NCBI GenBank assembly: GCA_031216915.1
Contig: CM062297.1
Location: 364,511,704-364,575,703, forward strand
From: Pictodentalium vernedei
Lineage: Eukaryota; Mollusca; Scaphopoda; Dentaliida; Dentaliidae
DNA: 64,000 nucleotides
Reading direction: 5' to 3'
Position 1 is the first letter of the stretch, and every line of letters starts with the position of its first letter. A program made the position numbers and the translations under genes. Of the stretch, positions 55,225 to 64,000 are shown piece after piece. The notes beneath the pieces were generated by a model. That model saw only the letters and a program-made list of their open reading frames with translations, searched no databases and had not been told where the DNA came from.

Positions 55225-56049
55225 ATCCGCCAAAAGCAACGATGTCAATTGATTGCAGTGTGATTTCAAATAAATGGTCGCTTATTTGACGAATGAAAAT
55301 ACCCATTTATCACACTCAAGCACATTCGATTCTTGAAAATAATTGTTTTTATGTAAACCTCGGATCACTCAGTTCAGCAGCCTTTCCTCATTTTGGCCAA
55401 TTTTTAGAGGGCAGCTTGTAATCGCCCCAACTATTCTTTTAGGTGACTTAGAGCTTTGAATGGCGACATAATCGCCCTAGTCACCCTCACAGCTGGTCCC
55501 TGCCACAATAACTTGATCCAACATAGATTTGAGGTATGACAATGTCTATCCAACAAAATAATATGCAGGGTTATGAGTTACAGATTTCGTAATGTGATCA
55601 TAGTGTTTGTGAAGTTCGAAGAATGAAAACTGACATTTCTCAGCCATCAGTACCAAATGTCAGGGCTGCAGGGTGGGTGGACTATATATATATATATATA
55701 TATATTTCTGAACAGGGAAAACAAGTCTGTTGTCTTTGGGTCAAGTCAACCCCACAAACATTAAAACGATTCATATTTTTTGTTTCTGACTTCATATTTT
55801 TATTTCTAATTTGGCCTAGAAATTTTTGCATCTGTTTTGTTATCAGTTTTTCTCTGATCAGTAATGTATTGACGTTGTGGTTGCTATCCAATTTGTGTTT
55901 AACCTCATCATCAGTCTTCATGTCTGTTAACTCTTGGCCCCCAACATCTATGCAGTGATATGCTACAATTCTCTCGATGGAAAGGCCATTAATTACAAAC
56001 CATTAACTTTCAATTAACACAACCCATTCCCCTCTCACATCTCCACTCC
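55225..56049. other. Intron, mostly unassigned
   Basis: Contains a short TA microsatellite (about 55683-55706). No gene recognised. Confidence 0.5.
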
Positions 56050-57128
56050 TTATCTCCTAAACAAGTGACATATAAGCAGCATCCAACAACTTTTCACAAA
56101 TATAGTTTCCGTTAATGTGAAGTTTATAACTCTAACAACTATAAACTTAATGTAACAGCTATCAATTTAAGGTTGCCGGAACTACATTGTGAAAGTTGTC
56201 AGATATCACTTATGTGTAACACATAAACCATAACTGACACAGCTCTAAACTCAACATAACAGATATAAATTTAACATTATTGAAACTAAAGTGTGAAAGC
56301 TGTCAGACACGGTTTATGTGTAACACATAAACCGTTTCTGACAACTTTCGCCATGTAGTTTACGTTAATGTTAAGTTTATAACTGTCACAGCTATAACCT
56401 TAATGTAACAGCAACAAATTTAACGTTACATGAACTAAATTATGAAAGTTGTTAAATACTGTTTATATAAAAACATAAACAATATCTCACAACTTTCGCA
56501 ATGTAGTTTCCGTTAATGTTAAGTTTATAACTGACACAACTATAAACTTAACGAAACAACTATAAATTTAACATTACTGGAACTACATTGTGAAAGCTCT
56601 CAGATACTGTTTATGTGTAACAAACAAAATGTATCTGACAACTTTCACAATGTAGTTTCCGTTAATGTTAAGTTTATAACTGTCACAGCTATAAACTTAA
56701 TGCAACAGCTACAAATTTAACATTACTGGAACTACATTGTGAAAGCTGGCAGATACTGTTTATGTGTAACAAATAAAACGTATCTGACAACTTTCACAAT
56801 GTATTTTCCGTTAATGTTAAGTTTATAACACTGTCACAGCTATAAACTTGATGCAACAGCTATAAATTTAACGTTCCCTGACCTAAATTGTGAGGGTTGT
56901 CAGATACTGTTTATGTGTAAACATAAACAGTATCTCACAACTTTCATAATGTAGTTTCCATTAATGTTAAATTTATAACTGACACAGCTATAAACTTAAC
57001 GTAACAGCTATAAATTTAACGTAACTGGAACTATATAGCGAAAGCTGTCAAATACTGTTTCTGACACATTTCACAATATAGTTTCTGTTAATGTTAAGTT
57101 TATAACTGACACAACTATAAACTTAATG
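56050..57128. repeat. Tandem array of palindromic ~150 bp units
   Basis: The motif 'tttatgtgtaa' recurs at about 56313, 56460 (variant), 56608, 56757 and 56910, spacing 147-153 bp. Within a unit, 'aactttcacaatgtagtttc' is followed by its inverse 'actacattgtgaaagctgtc', and 'gttaagtttataactg' by 'tataaacttaa', so each unit folds on itself. Roughly six to seven units. Non-coding. Confidence 0.82.
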
Positions 57129-57132
57129 TACA

Positions 57133-57360
57133 GCATGGTCGACATGGACTGGTCACTTTCCACAGGTGGGCCATATTTCCACGGATGCAATAATTTATAT
57201 TCCAAACACTAATTACAGGAATAATCATCAAAATTTTAATTAATGAAGCATTGGGTACAACCCAGTACTTCATTAATTAAAATTTTGCTAACGGTGATTT
57301 TTATTACCTGGTAAATGCATGCATGGACATCACTGTCCACGTGTGGATGACCAGTCCACA
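57133..57360. repeat. Palindromic repeat, uninterrupted copy
   Basis: 'gacatggactggtcactttc' at the left pairs with 'gaccagtccaca' at the right, and the centre 'aattttaattaatgaagca / cttcattaattaaaatttt' is palindromic. A second copy (58734-59225) is split by a TTAA-MITE, making this the empty-site reference. Confidence 0.75.
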
Positions 57361-57441
57361 GCAACTCAACTGCAGCAATCATTTTCTATATTAGTTCCTG
57401 TCCAAATTCTAACAATGTACCTATCATCTATCATCTATGCA

Positions 57442-57800
57442 GGGGGCACAGCGACTCAGTAGGTAGAGGTGCAGGCTGCAAGCCGAGAGGTCCTCGGTTC
57501 GAATCCCATCTGCGGCAACCACGTTGTGTCCTTGGGCAAGACACTTCACCCCATTGCCCATGTGGGGGCACGGTGGCGTTATGTACTAAGGCGTACTGCA
57601 CGTCGATGGTGCACTTGTCTTCAACCGATGCTAACCCTGCTGGTGAGGAGTTACTATGTGGGGAGCCTGACAGTTGCTCGCCACTGCTCGGTGGTTCTCT
57701 CTGGGTACTCCGGCTTCCTCCACCCATAAAACTGTCCGACATGAGGTCACCCTGGCTGTCGAAAATGTCCTCAAACCGCAATAAAATAAATAAATAAATA
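57442..57800 (+). mobile_element. tRNA-derived SINE with intact target duplication
   Basis: Starts 'ggggcacagcgactcagtag'. A tRNA-like head holds an A-box-like 'tcagtaggtagaggtgc' and a perfect B box GGTTCGAATCC. Central blocks are 'tccttgggcaagacacttca' and 'ctctctgggtactccgg', and the tail is (ATAA)n-like at about 57780-57800. The 12 bp duplication ATCATCTATGCA occurs at 57430-57441 and 57801-57812. The perfect duplication indicates recent LINE-mediated insertion. The central block resembles domains shared by widespread invertebrate SINEs; exact family not assigned. Confidence 0.93.
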
Positions 57801-58235
57801 ATCATCTATGCAACAATGTCAAAGTATCGATGGAAAGGCTGAGACCATTCAGCCGTAACTGCTCTCACTATTTATCAAGTCAGGAAATTGATTCAGAAAA
57901 TTAATGTCCATCTCCATTATGAGCCTGGAAAGTTTAGTGCTTGGTTTTACCGCACAACCATTCCCCATTTAAGACACACGAGGATGTGAGTGTGCCATGC
58001 AGTCAGTTACCTTGGCATGAAGCAGAGTATTTTAATCATGTTGGAATGGAATTGTGTCGCTTGTACAGCAAGAATGATCAGTCAGCCTCCATCAGGGCAG
58101 GGGCATTTTCTGCATTGCATTCGTTAACCATAATGAAAATTCCATATTCGGCTTTCCGATATGAACTTGAATATGCATTTCAAATTCGAATTTATTTTGC
58201 ATATCAAATATTCGCAGGGCTCTAACAGTACTCAC

Positions 58236-58374
58236 CCATTCCCTTCATTGACTGTCTCAAAATTTGAGAGTCCTGCTCTGCATTAAAGCCATTAAATGGC
58301 CTTACTGTTGGACGGAATAGTTGTGTTGTTCCATATATCTGCATTTTTGCGAAATCTGAAGCTGCTATCTGAGG
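58236..58374 (-). CDS. Annexin exon, start of annexin core
   Basis: A 139 bp exon with acceptor TTTTTTCAG before 58374 and donor gtgagt after 58236. It begins in phase 0 and encodes PQIAASDFAKMQIYG followed by TTQLFRPTVRPFNGFNAEQD and SQILRQSMKGMG (last Gly completed in the next exon). 'PFNGFNAEQDSQILRQSMKGMG' is the start of annexin repeat 1, with the GMG(T) calcium loop. The upstream residues link the core to the low-complexity N-terminal region. Confidence 0.94.
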
Positions 58375-58396
58375 CTGAAAAAATATTGAACATTTT

Positions 58397-58660
58397 TTAA
58401 CCCTTTACCTAACATGAAAAGCAGATGACACTTGCAAACAAAATTCTTGAATAACTGATTTTTTTCATTTTATGTTTCAAAAACATAGGTTATGACCAAT
58501 CATTGGAACCAGCTCGACGAGCTCGTTCCAAAGAGGTGAGCTCAACGAACTCGTTCCAAAGAGGTGTTATAACCTAAGTTTTTGAGACAAAAAATGAAAA
58601 TTGTCGATTTTTGAGAATAGGGCTGTCCGGTTTTGGTTGTTACATTGGGTAAAGGGTTAA
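58397..58660. mobile_element. TTAA-flanked palindromic MITE
   Basis: TTAACCCTTTACCTAACATG at the left, TTGGGTAAAGGGTTAA at the right. The central palindrome has two 'gagctcgttccaaagaggtg'-type repeats. It lies 22 bp upstream (gene sense) of the exon at 58236-58374, so its edge is near the polypyrimidine tract. Confidence 0.82.
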
Positions 58661-58874
58661 ACCAAAACAAGAGGAATGCAGTAATACTCCCCATGTTCAA
58701 ATGGCAAGTTAATAATTTGAGAGTGTCAAGTAGAGTATGGCCGCCATGGACTGGTCACTTTCCACGGGTGGGCAACATTTCCACGGATGCAATAATATTA
58801 AATTCCAAACACAAATTTTAGGAATAATCGTCAAAAATTTAATTAATGGAGCACCGGGTACCACCAAGTGCTTC

Positions 58875-59115
58875 ATTTACCCTTTACCCAACACAGATGA
58901 TATCAAAATTTATTATTTTAAATAACATTTTGTTAAATGTGAAAAAAAATTTCAACAAAACCATATCATGTGACTCCTCATTGGAACGAGCTCATTCCAA
59001 AGAGGGGTCACATGATATGGTTTTGTTGAATTTTTTTTTAAAAAGAGTATATTTTCTGCTGCTGAAGTTGCATATTATGTGGGTGGATATGGCCGATTCA
59101 TTGGGTAAAGGTTAA
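58875..59115. mobile_element. TTAA-MITE inserted in another palindromic repeat
   Basis: Left 'tttaccctttacccaaca', right 'ttgggtaaaggttaa'. The central arms 'aaaaccatatcatgtgac' and 'gtcacatgatatggtttt' are perfect complements. It interrupts the repeat whose uninterrupted copy is at 57133-57360. Confidence 0.83.
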
Positions 59116-59251
59116 TCAAAATTTTGCTGCTGCTGATTTTTATTAATTTTTATTACCAAGTAAATGCTTGAAATAGACATCATTGCCCATGCATGGAATA
59201 TAATAAGTCCACAGTGAATGTACTGTAATGAAGACAGCACAAAATATTCTT

Positions 59252-59508
59252 TTCAACCCTTTACCCAATGCACAGGATAATACAATTTATAATGTTAATT
59301 ACTGTTTCTTAAAATTTTTCAAAAAATAAAATATCAACAAAAGCATATCCTGTGACCCCCTCAATGGAATGAACTAAATGAGTTCATCAAATGAGGGGTC
59401 ATATGATATGGTTTTGTTGACATTTTTTGAAATTTTCTTTTTTTTTTCAACTACTTAATTTGTAAAATTAAGTTGACAGTTGTGGCCGATTCATTGGTAA
59501 GGGATTAA
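59252..59508. mobile_element. TTAA-type palindromic MITE (diverged)
   Basis: Left 'ttcaaccctttacccaatgc', right 'ttcattggtaagggattaa'; central 'aaagcatatcctgtgacccc' against 'ggggtcatatgatatgg'. Diverged ends suggest an older copy. Confidence 0.7.
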
Positions 59509-59629
59509 TATGTGTACATAGTTATAAGAGTCCTGCAAATATATCATTTTAACTTAAAACAAATATCGAATAGAATATACACTAAAAACCTACGATGAAA
59601 ACCTGATTTGCCCTTTTAACTGTGTGGTT

Positions 59630-59883
59630 AAGAAATTATGGTCCGGACAAACAAATGCCAAAGTTTTTCTAAGTGTCAGCTTATCATAGGACCTTGAGGG
59701 CCTGTGACCTTGACCTTGAGGGGCACATACCATATTATAATTCACGACACACTGTCTTTTGATATTACATACTGAGATAAAGTTTCATTGAAAAATATTC
59801 AGTGCTAAAGGAATTATGGCCCAGACAAACAAATGTCACAGTTTTTCTAAGTGTCATATTATCATAGGGCCTGTGACATTGAC
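59630..59883 (+). repeat. Diverged tandem pair
   Basis: 'ggacaaacaaatgccaaag' with 'tttttctaagtgtcagctta' recurs about 180 bp later as 'agacaaacaaatgtcacag' with 'tttttctaagtgtcatatta'. Two units; start of a tandem-core type repeat without clear ends. Confidence 0.6.
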
Positions 59884-60128
59884 CAACTGCAACTATCAGA
59901 CTCCCAAATGTACTAACTCCACACAAGTTGGGTTAGCATTGGTTGAAGACATGCGCACCATCGACGTGCAGTACACCTTAGTACACAGTGCCACCGTACC
60001 CCTATGTGGGCAATCCGAGATTAGGCAGCTTACCTAAGGACACAATGCAGTTACTCCTGGTGGGGATCGAATATGAACCTTTTGGTTTGAAGTCAAATTC
60101 CGGAAACCACTGAACCACTGTGCTCCCC
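59884..60128 (-). repeat. tRNA-derived SINE copy, reverse orientation
   Basis: Carries 'ttagcattggttgaagacat', 'caccatcgacgtgcagtaca', 'cctatgtgggcaatccgaga', 'gtggggatcgaatatgaacc' and 'ccactgaaccactgtgctcc', the reverse of the SINE at 57442-57800. Confidence 0.75.
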
Positions 60129-60229
60129 ATTACAATAGGTAAAAGGATTAACTGTTTATGTAACAAATCGACAGCATCCGCCCATGTAAAGAACAAAGTG
60201 AGCTTTGAAAAAAACATTTTTCAAATAAT

Positions 60230-60398
60230 TTCCACAAAACCATATCATGTGACCCCTCACTGGAGCGAGCTCATTGAGTCTGTTCCAATGAGGGGGTCAC
60301 ATGATATGGTTTTGTGGAATTTTTTTTTAAAATTAAAAACAAAAAACAATAATTGAAATAATAAATTTTGGTATCATATGTGTTGGGTAAAAGGTTAA
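60230..60398. mobile_element. TTAA-type palindromic MITE (partial)
   Basis: Arms 'ccacaaaaccatatcatgtg' and 'cacatgatatggttttgtgg' are perfect complements; the right end 'tgttgggtaaaaggttaa' is clear and the left end is not recognisable. Confidence 0.7.
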
Positions 60399-60430
60399 AG
60401 GAGGTAAGTTAACAGAAATAAAATATTTAC

Positions 60431-60711
60431 ATTTTGAGCAGCTGGTACTGCTCCTGGTGCTGTTCCATATCCACCAGTTGGCACTGCACCTGATGGTGGT
60501 GGTGCATATCCTCCTTGCTGTGAGGGATATCCACCTGCAGGCTGTGTTGAGAATCCTCCTGCTGGTTGTCCAGTGTAGCTCTGAGGATCAGTATAACCTT
60601 GAGGAGGTGGAGCAAATCCACCAGAACTTGATGACCCGGAAGGTGGTTGAACAAAACCTCCAGGTGCAGTTGTCGGCTGGGTTACAAATCCCCCAGCAGA
60701 TCCAGATCCGG
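60431..60711 (-). CDS. Annexin exon, Gly/Pro/Tyr/Gln-rich N-terminal region
   Basis: A 281 bp exon with acceptor CATTTCAG before 60711 and donor gtaaat after 60431. It starts with two bases of a codon and ends in phase 0. Of about 93 residues, most are G, P, S, Q, A, T or Y: 'GGFVTQPTTAPGGF', 'GGFAPPPQGYTDPQ', 'GGYPSQQGGYAPPP' and 'GGYGTAPGAVPAAQN'. Such PGQY-rich N-terminal regions are characteristic of annexin A7 and A11, which condense and tether membranes or granules. The linkage is by phase and position; subfamily assignment is tentative. The true N-terminus lies beyond 60711, not recognised. Confidence 0.85.
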
Positions 60712-60756
60712 CTGAAATGGCAAAAAAAACGATAATGACACTATTATTTAAAGGTT

Positions 60757-60960
60757 ATTCTCATCTATGGCCATCTCATGACTACAACATAAGTATAAAG
60801 TCAGGTTTCGCCAATCATTTATATCCAGTCTGCCCCCTTTAGTAGACTTCCACCTCAGGCTTTAGGTGATGGGTTCTACTTGAAAAATGTTTGCAAGTGT
60901 TGTTTCTAGTCATGTAAGATAAAGAGATGACCCATTCAGCCTGATTCAACACTGACTTCC
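60757..60960. repeat. Repeat shared with 7990-8180
   Basis: 'catgactacaacataagtat' and 'gccaatcatttatatcca' match 'catgaccacaacatggata' and 'gccaatcgtttatatcca' near 8033. Identity of an element not established. Confidence 0.55.
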
Positions 60961-60984
60961 TGAATGGTAACATTTTGACTGTTT

Positions 60985-61150
60985 ATTGGGGTTTAATGAC
61001 ACTTTCAATGGCCAGGTTCACAACATGTCGGGAAGCCATGGTGAGCAGCTATCAAGACTTTGCAACTTAAGAAACAGCGGTTGAAAGGCAAGTGTACCAT
61101 CGACGTGCAGAGTGCTTTGGTACAAAGCACTACCGTAAAGGCCTGGCATT
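60985..61150 (-). repeat. Degenerate SINE-like fragment
   Basis: Contains 'accatcgacgtgcagagtgc' and 'tacaaagcactaccgta', related to the central part of the reverse SINE copies; the head is lost. Confidence 0.5.
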
Positions 61151-61317
61151 CTAAAAAAATGCAGGAGGGCTAAGAATCGCCCCTCTTGCATGGCCTAGGC
61201 GAGCGATTAGCTCTCCTTAAGCTTACAGAAGATAAAAGTGGCAAAATAAAGTTTCACTATCAATGAATTCTGCCGAGTGAGCTTTGTACATTTTATTTGG
61301 TGCTGCTAAGAAGGTAT

Positions 61318-61410
61318 TCTCTGTGAGATGGGTACACTGTCGCCTCCACACCTCTGGACCTTGGCAAGGCCCAGAGGTGTGGGAGGGGCAGTGTGGCCAT
61401 CTTACAGAGA
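61318..61410. repeat. Long imperfect hairpin
   Basis: 'tctctgtgagatgggtacac' and 'cacacctctgg' pair with 'ccagaggtgtg' and 'gtgtggccatcttacagaga'. The ~12 bp loop is around 'accttggcaagg'. About 93 bp; could be a MITE end-to-end fold or a structured transcript, with no further evidence. Confidence 0.6.
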
Positions 61411-62099
61411 CTACTACCATCGCAGAGATCTGAAAAGATGTGGGTTTTAGGAATAGGCAGTTATGGTAACCATTATTTTCTAAGGCCAGGAGGGCTAGTT
61501 TTTGAACTCCTTAATTTTTTCAAGGCGAGCAGTAGGCAAGCAAATAAATTGCTCTCCTGAAAATGCCACACCTGCCCCATGTGGGCAATCAGGATTAAAA
61601 AAAATTTTCAGCACCAGCTTCATAACTTGCGTATCGAGTTATGATTAAGCTTGTGCTGCAAACATTCTAAATCGTTACATGATTTGGTTTATATGATTTT
61701 GATGAATGCCATGTGGTATGCTTTTAACCAATGACATGCGGAAGTGGGGCAAATGATTAAATTATTAATGTTTAACCCTTTTACTAACAAATCATCTGCA
61801 TCCATCTACGTAATTTATAAATTAAGGAGATGAAAACATATACTTTTCAAAATGAAAGTGTCAATGACACTGTAGCTCAACTTGTCAAGACAAAGACATG
61901 CACATGTATAGTATGTGACACAGCAATGACAAACATTTAGGTAATGACCTGATAACAAAGGTACATATAAAGTATTGTAACGGTCTGTACATAAATATTG
62001 ACCGTTGCCTGTAACAAATGTATAGGTAAAGTATTGTAAAGGCGGGTGACAGTCAGATGCTAAACTAGAAAAGAAATATTTGAGTCCCAGAGTGGGTCT
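61411..62099. other. Intron or upstream sequence, mostly unassigned
   Basis: From 61772 ('ttaacccttttactaacaaa') a TTAA-MITE-like left end leads to 'aatgaaagtgtcaatgacac' at about 61850, a combination that recurs at 63837-64000. No gene seen. Confidence 0.45.
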
Positions 62100-63677
62100 G
62101 ACTGAATCCCAAAATATTTGTTCTCATAGCACAGTGATAACAAAGGCATCCCAAAACACACTCGTTCCTGTCCCAAGGTGAAAACAAAGGTACCCAAGAA
62201 GTTTTGTGAAGATCAGTTCATAAATACGAGCTGTATAGAACTTGTGACAAAAAACTGATTGGACCTAATTTTGGTACAAAATGGCCACTGGCAGCCATCT
62301 TGAATTTTGGACAGTACCCAGAAACACTCATTCTCGTCCCAAGGTGATAACAAAGGTACCCAAGAAGTTTTGTGAAGATCGGTTCATAAATACAGCCTCT
62401 ACCCTGAGCCGTATTGACATGTGTGCTCACATTGTGTAAGTAGCACTGAATAAATCAAAGTTCATCTAATTTGCATAATTTCTGCACGAAAAAAAAACCC
62501 CTTACAATATGTGATGTATTCCATGTTACTAAACATTCATACAAAAATTTATTCAAATCAGAACTTTCATACAGAAGTTCTGTACAAAAGACTGATTGCA
62601 CTAATTTTGGTACAAAATGGCTGCTGGTGGCCATCTTGAATTTCGGACCACACCCAAAAACACTCGCTCTCATCCCACGGTGATAACAAAGGTACCCAAG
62701 AAGTTTCGTAAAGATTGGTTCATAAATATGGCCTCTAGTCTGAGCTGTATAGAAGTTGTGTACAAAAAACTGATTAGACCTAATTTCGGTAAAAAATGGC
62801 CACTGGCAGCCATCTTGAATTTTTGACCGCAACCAGAAACACTCGTTCTCGTCCCAAGGTGATAACAAAGGTACCCAAGACATTTCGTGAAGATCAGTTC
62901 ATAAATACAGACTCTAGTCTGAGCCGTATTGACATGTGTACTTACTGTGTGTAAGTCGCACTGAAAAAATCAAAGTTCATCTAATTTGCATAATTTCTGC
63001 ACGAGAAAAAAACCCGTATTATATGTGATGTATCCCATGGTACTAAACATTCACACAAAAAATTATTCAAATCAGAGCTTTCATATGGAAGTTCTGTGCA
63101 AAAATCTGATTGCACCTAATTTTGTACAAAATGGCTGCCATCGGCCATCTTGAATTTCGGACCGGACCCAAAAACACTCGTTCTCGTCCCATGGTGATAC
63201 CAAAGGTACCCAAGAAGTTTCGTAAAGATCGGTTCATAAATACGGCCTCTAGCCCAATCCGTATTGGCATTTGCACTTACAGTGCTGAAAGTAACACCAA
63301 AAAACATAAAAATTAGTCTAATTTGCACAATTTACGCGCAAGAAAAAAACCCGTATTATATGTGATGTATCCCATGGTACTAAACATTCATACAAAAAAT
63401 TATTCAAATCAGAGCTTTCATATGGAAGTTCTGTACAAAAAACAGATTTCTGCATCATCGGTACAAAATGGCCGCTGGCAGCCATCTTGAATTTCAGACC
63501 ACACGCAAAAACACTCATTCTCGTCCCACGGTCATAACAAAGGTACCCAAGAAGTTTCGTAAAGATCGGTTCATAAATACGGCCTCTAGCCCGAGCCGTA
63601 TCCAATTGTTGACGTACGGACAGATGGACAGACGGACGACGGGCAATGACAAAAGCTCAAATTTGGCTTCAGCTAAA
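62100..63677 (+). mobile_element. Composite tandem-core element
   Basis: Two alternating blocks. Block 1 contains 'ggccatcttgaattt', 'tgataacaaaggtacccaag' and 'gatcggttcataaata'; block 2 contains 'aaagttcatctaatttgcat' and 'tatgtgatgtatcccatgg'. 'catcttgaatt' recurs near 62297, 62631, 62811, 63149 and 63482, giving steps of about 334, 180, 338 and 333. It ends 'cggacagatggacagacgga' and 'cttcagctaaaaa'. Short frames in it are not genes. Confidence 0.75.
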
Positions 63678-63679
63678 AA

Positions 63680-63840
63680 TTCAGCAAAACCTTATCATGT
63701 GACCCCGCAGTGGAACAAGCTTGTCGAGCTCATTCCAATGAGAGGTCACATGATATTGTTTTGCTGAATGTGGAATATTTGAAAAAACAGTAATTAAGTA
63801 ATAAACTTTGATATCGTGTGTGCATTGGGTAAAGGGTTAA
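63680..63840. mobile_element. TTAA-type palindromic MITE (partial)
   Basis: Arms 'cagcaaaaccttatcatgtg' and 'cacatgatattgttttgctg'; right end 'tgcattgggtaaagggttaa' at 63840. Directly followed by a new 'ttaaccctttcaaccta' left end that leaves the window. Confidence 0.7.
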
Positions 63841-64000
63841 CCCTTTCAACCTATTATGCATTAATGTTTTGCACAAAGAAATAGGTAGCTGTCCATAATC
63901 AAGCAACAAAGTAAATACCAGATTGGAGAAGAGAACTGATAATAATTTAATCCTATTACTGAACCACCATAAATGAAAGTGTCAATGACACTGTAGCTCA

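Noticed and set aside
56050..57128. Palindromic tandem array as a CRISPR array
   Set aside because: The units are whole-length repeats without unique spacers, in animal intronic DNA.
57442..57520. A functional tRNA gene
   Set aside because: A and B boxes are present, but the region continues into a SINE body with tail and target duplication, and a proper cloverleaf was not evident.
60427..60735. His/Gln-rich or Leu-rich short frames over the annexin N-terminal exon
   Set aside because: They are other-frame shadows of the Gly/Pro-rich exon, whose frame is fixed by phase and splice sites.
62218..63767. Multiple 60-140 codon frames with repeated 'EPIFTKLLGYL' type readings as a gene family
   Set aside because: They are translations of the tandem-core repeat in both strands; no start, splice or domain evidence.

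Overview
This is nuclear DNA of an animal. The only host gene I can support is a six-exon piece of an annexin gene on the minus strand, with GT-AG introns. The non-coding DNA is packed with repeats whose style (cores of ~150-170 bp monomers between short conserved ends finishing in 'GGTGAGCTAA', tRNA-derived SINEs, TTAA-flanked palindromic MITEs) resembles the 'pearl'-type repeats known from bivalves. A marine invertebrate, probably a bivalve mollusc, is the best guess; this rests on repeat style and not on a marker gene.

The annexin exons run right to left: 60431-60711 (Gly/Pro/Tyr/Gln-rich N-terminal region), 58236-58374, 44296-44390, 21380-21493, 11678-11768 and 9228-9307. Splice phases join correctly throughout. 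The lengths 95, 114, 91 and 80 bp of the core exons match the classical annexin exon pattern. Annexin repeat 1 and most of repeat 2 are encoded here. The rest should lie left of position 1, and the start codon lies right of 60711.

The introns are inflated by DIRS-type (tyrosine recombinase) retrotransposons, every one in the same orientation as the gene. Family 1 has one apparently intact element (12387-19512: gag, RT/RNase H, tyrosine recombinase, inverted terminal repeats and an internal complementary region). It also has two copies of a defective sublineage (1-5984, cut by the window edge, and 44507-51505), which share a deletion of the RT domain and a duplicated gag segment but sit in unrelated flanks. 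A 5' end fragment lies at 20455-20822. Family 2 has element A (28750-43063), which is itself interrupted by element B (34904-42786). B's recombinase gene is in turn interrupted by a 1.35 kb inverted copy of A's gag.

Between these lie tandem-core ('pearl'-like) elements (10151-11622, 12252-12386 plus 19513-20395, 22089-24031, 26698-27340, 43468-44287, 54655-55224, 62100-63677), several MITE families, a Tc1 transposase relic near 25 kb, a young SINE with perfect target duplication (57442-57800) and an array of palindromic satellite units (56050-57128). No RNA gene, CRISPR array or bacterial-type signal was seen.

The most interesting material is the DIRS biology. It includes empty-site evidence for insertion without target duplication, a defective lineage that appears to have moved using another element's enzymes, a hairpin conserved between the 3' terminal repeat and the internal complementary region of two families, and a conserved arrangement in which gag and the recombinase share one frame separated by a single UGA.
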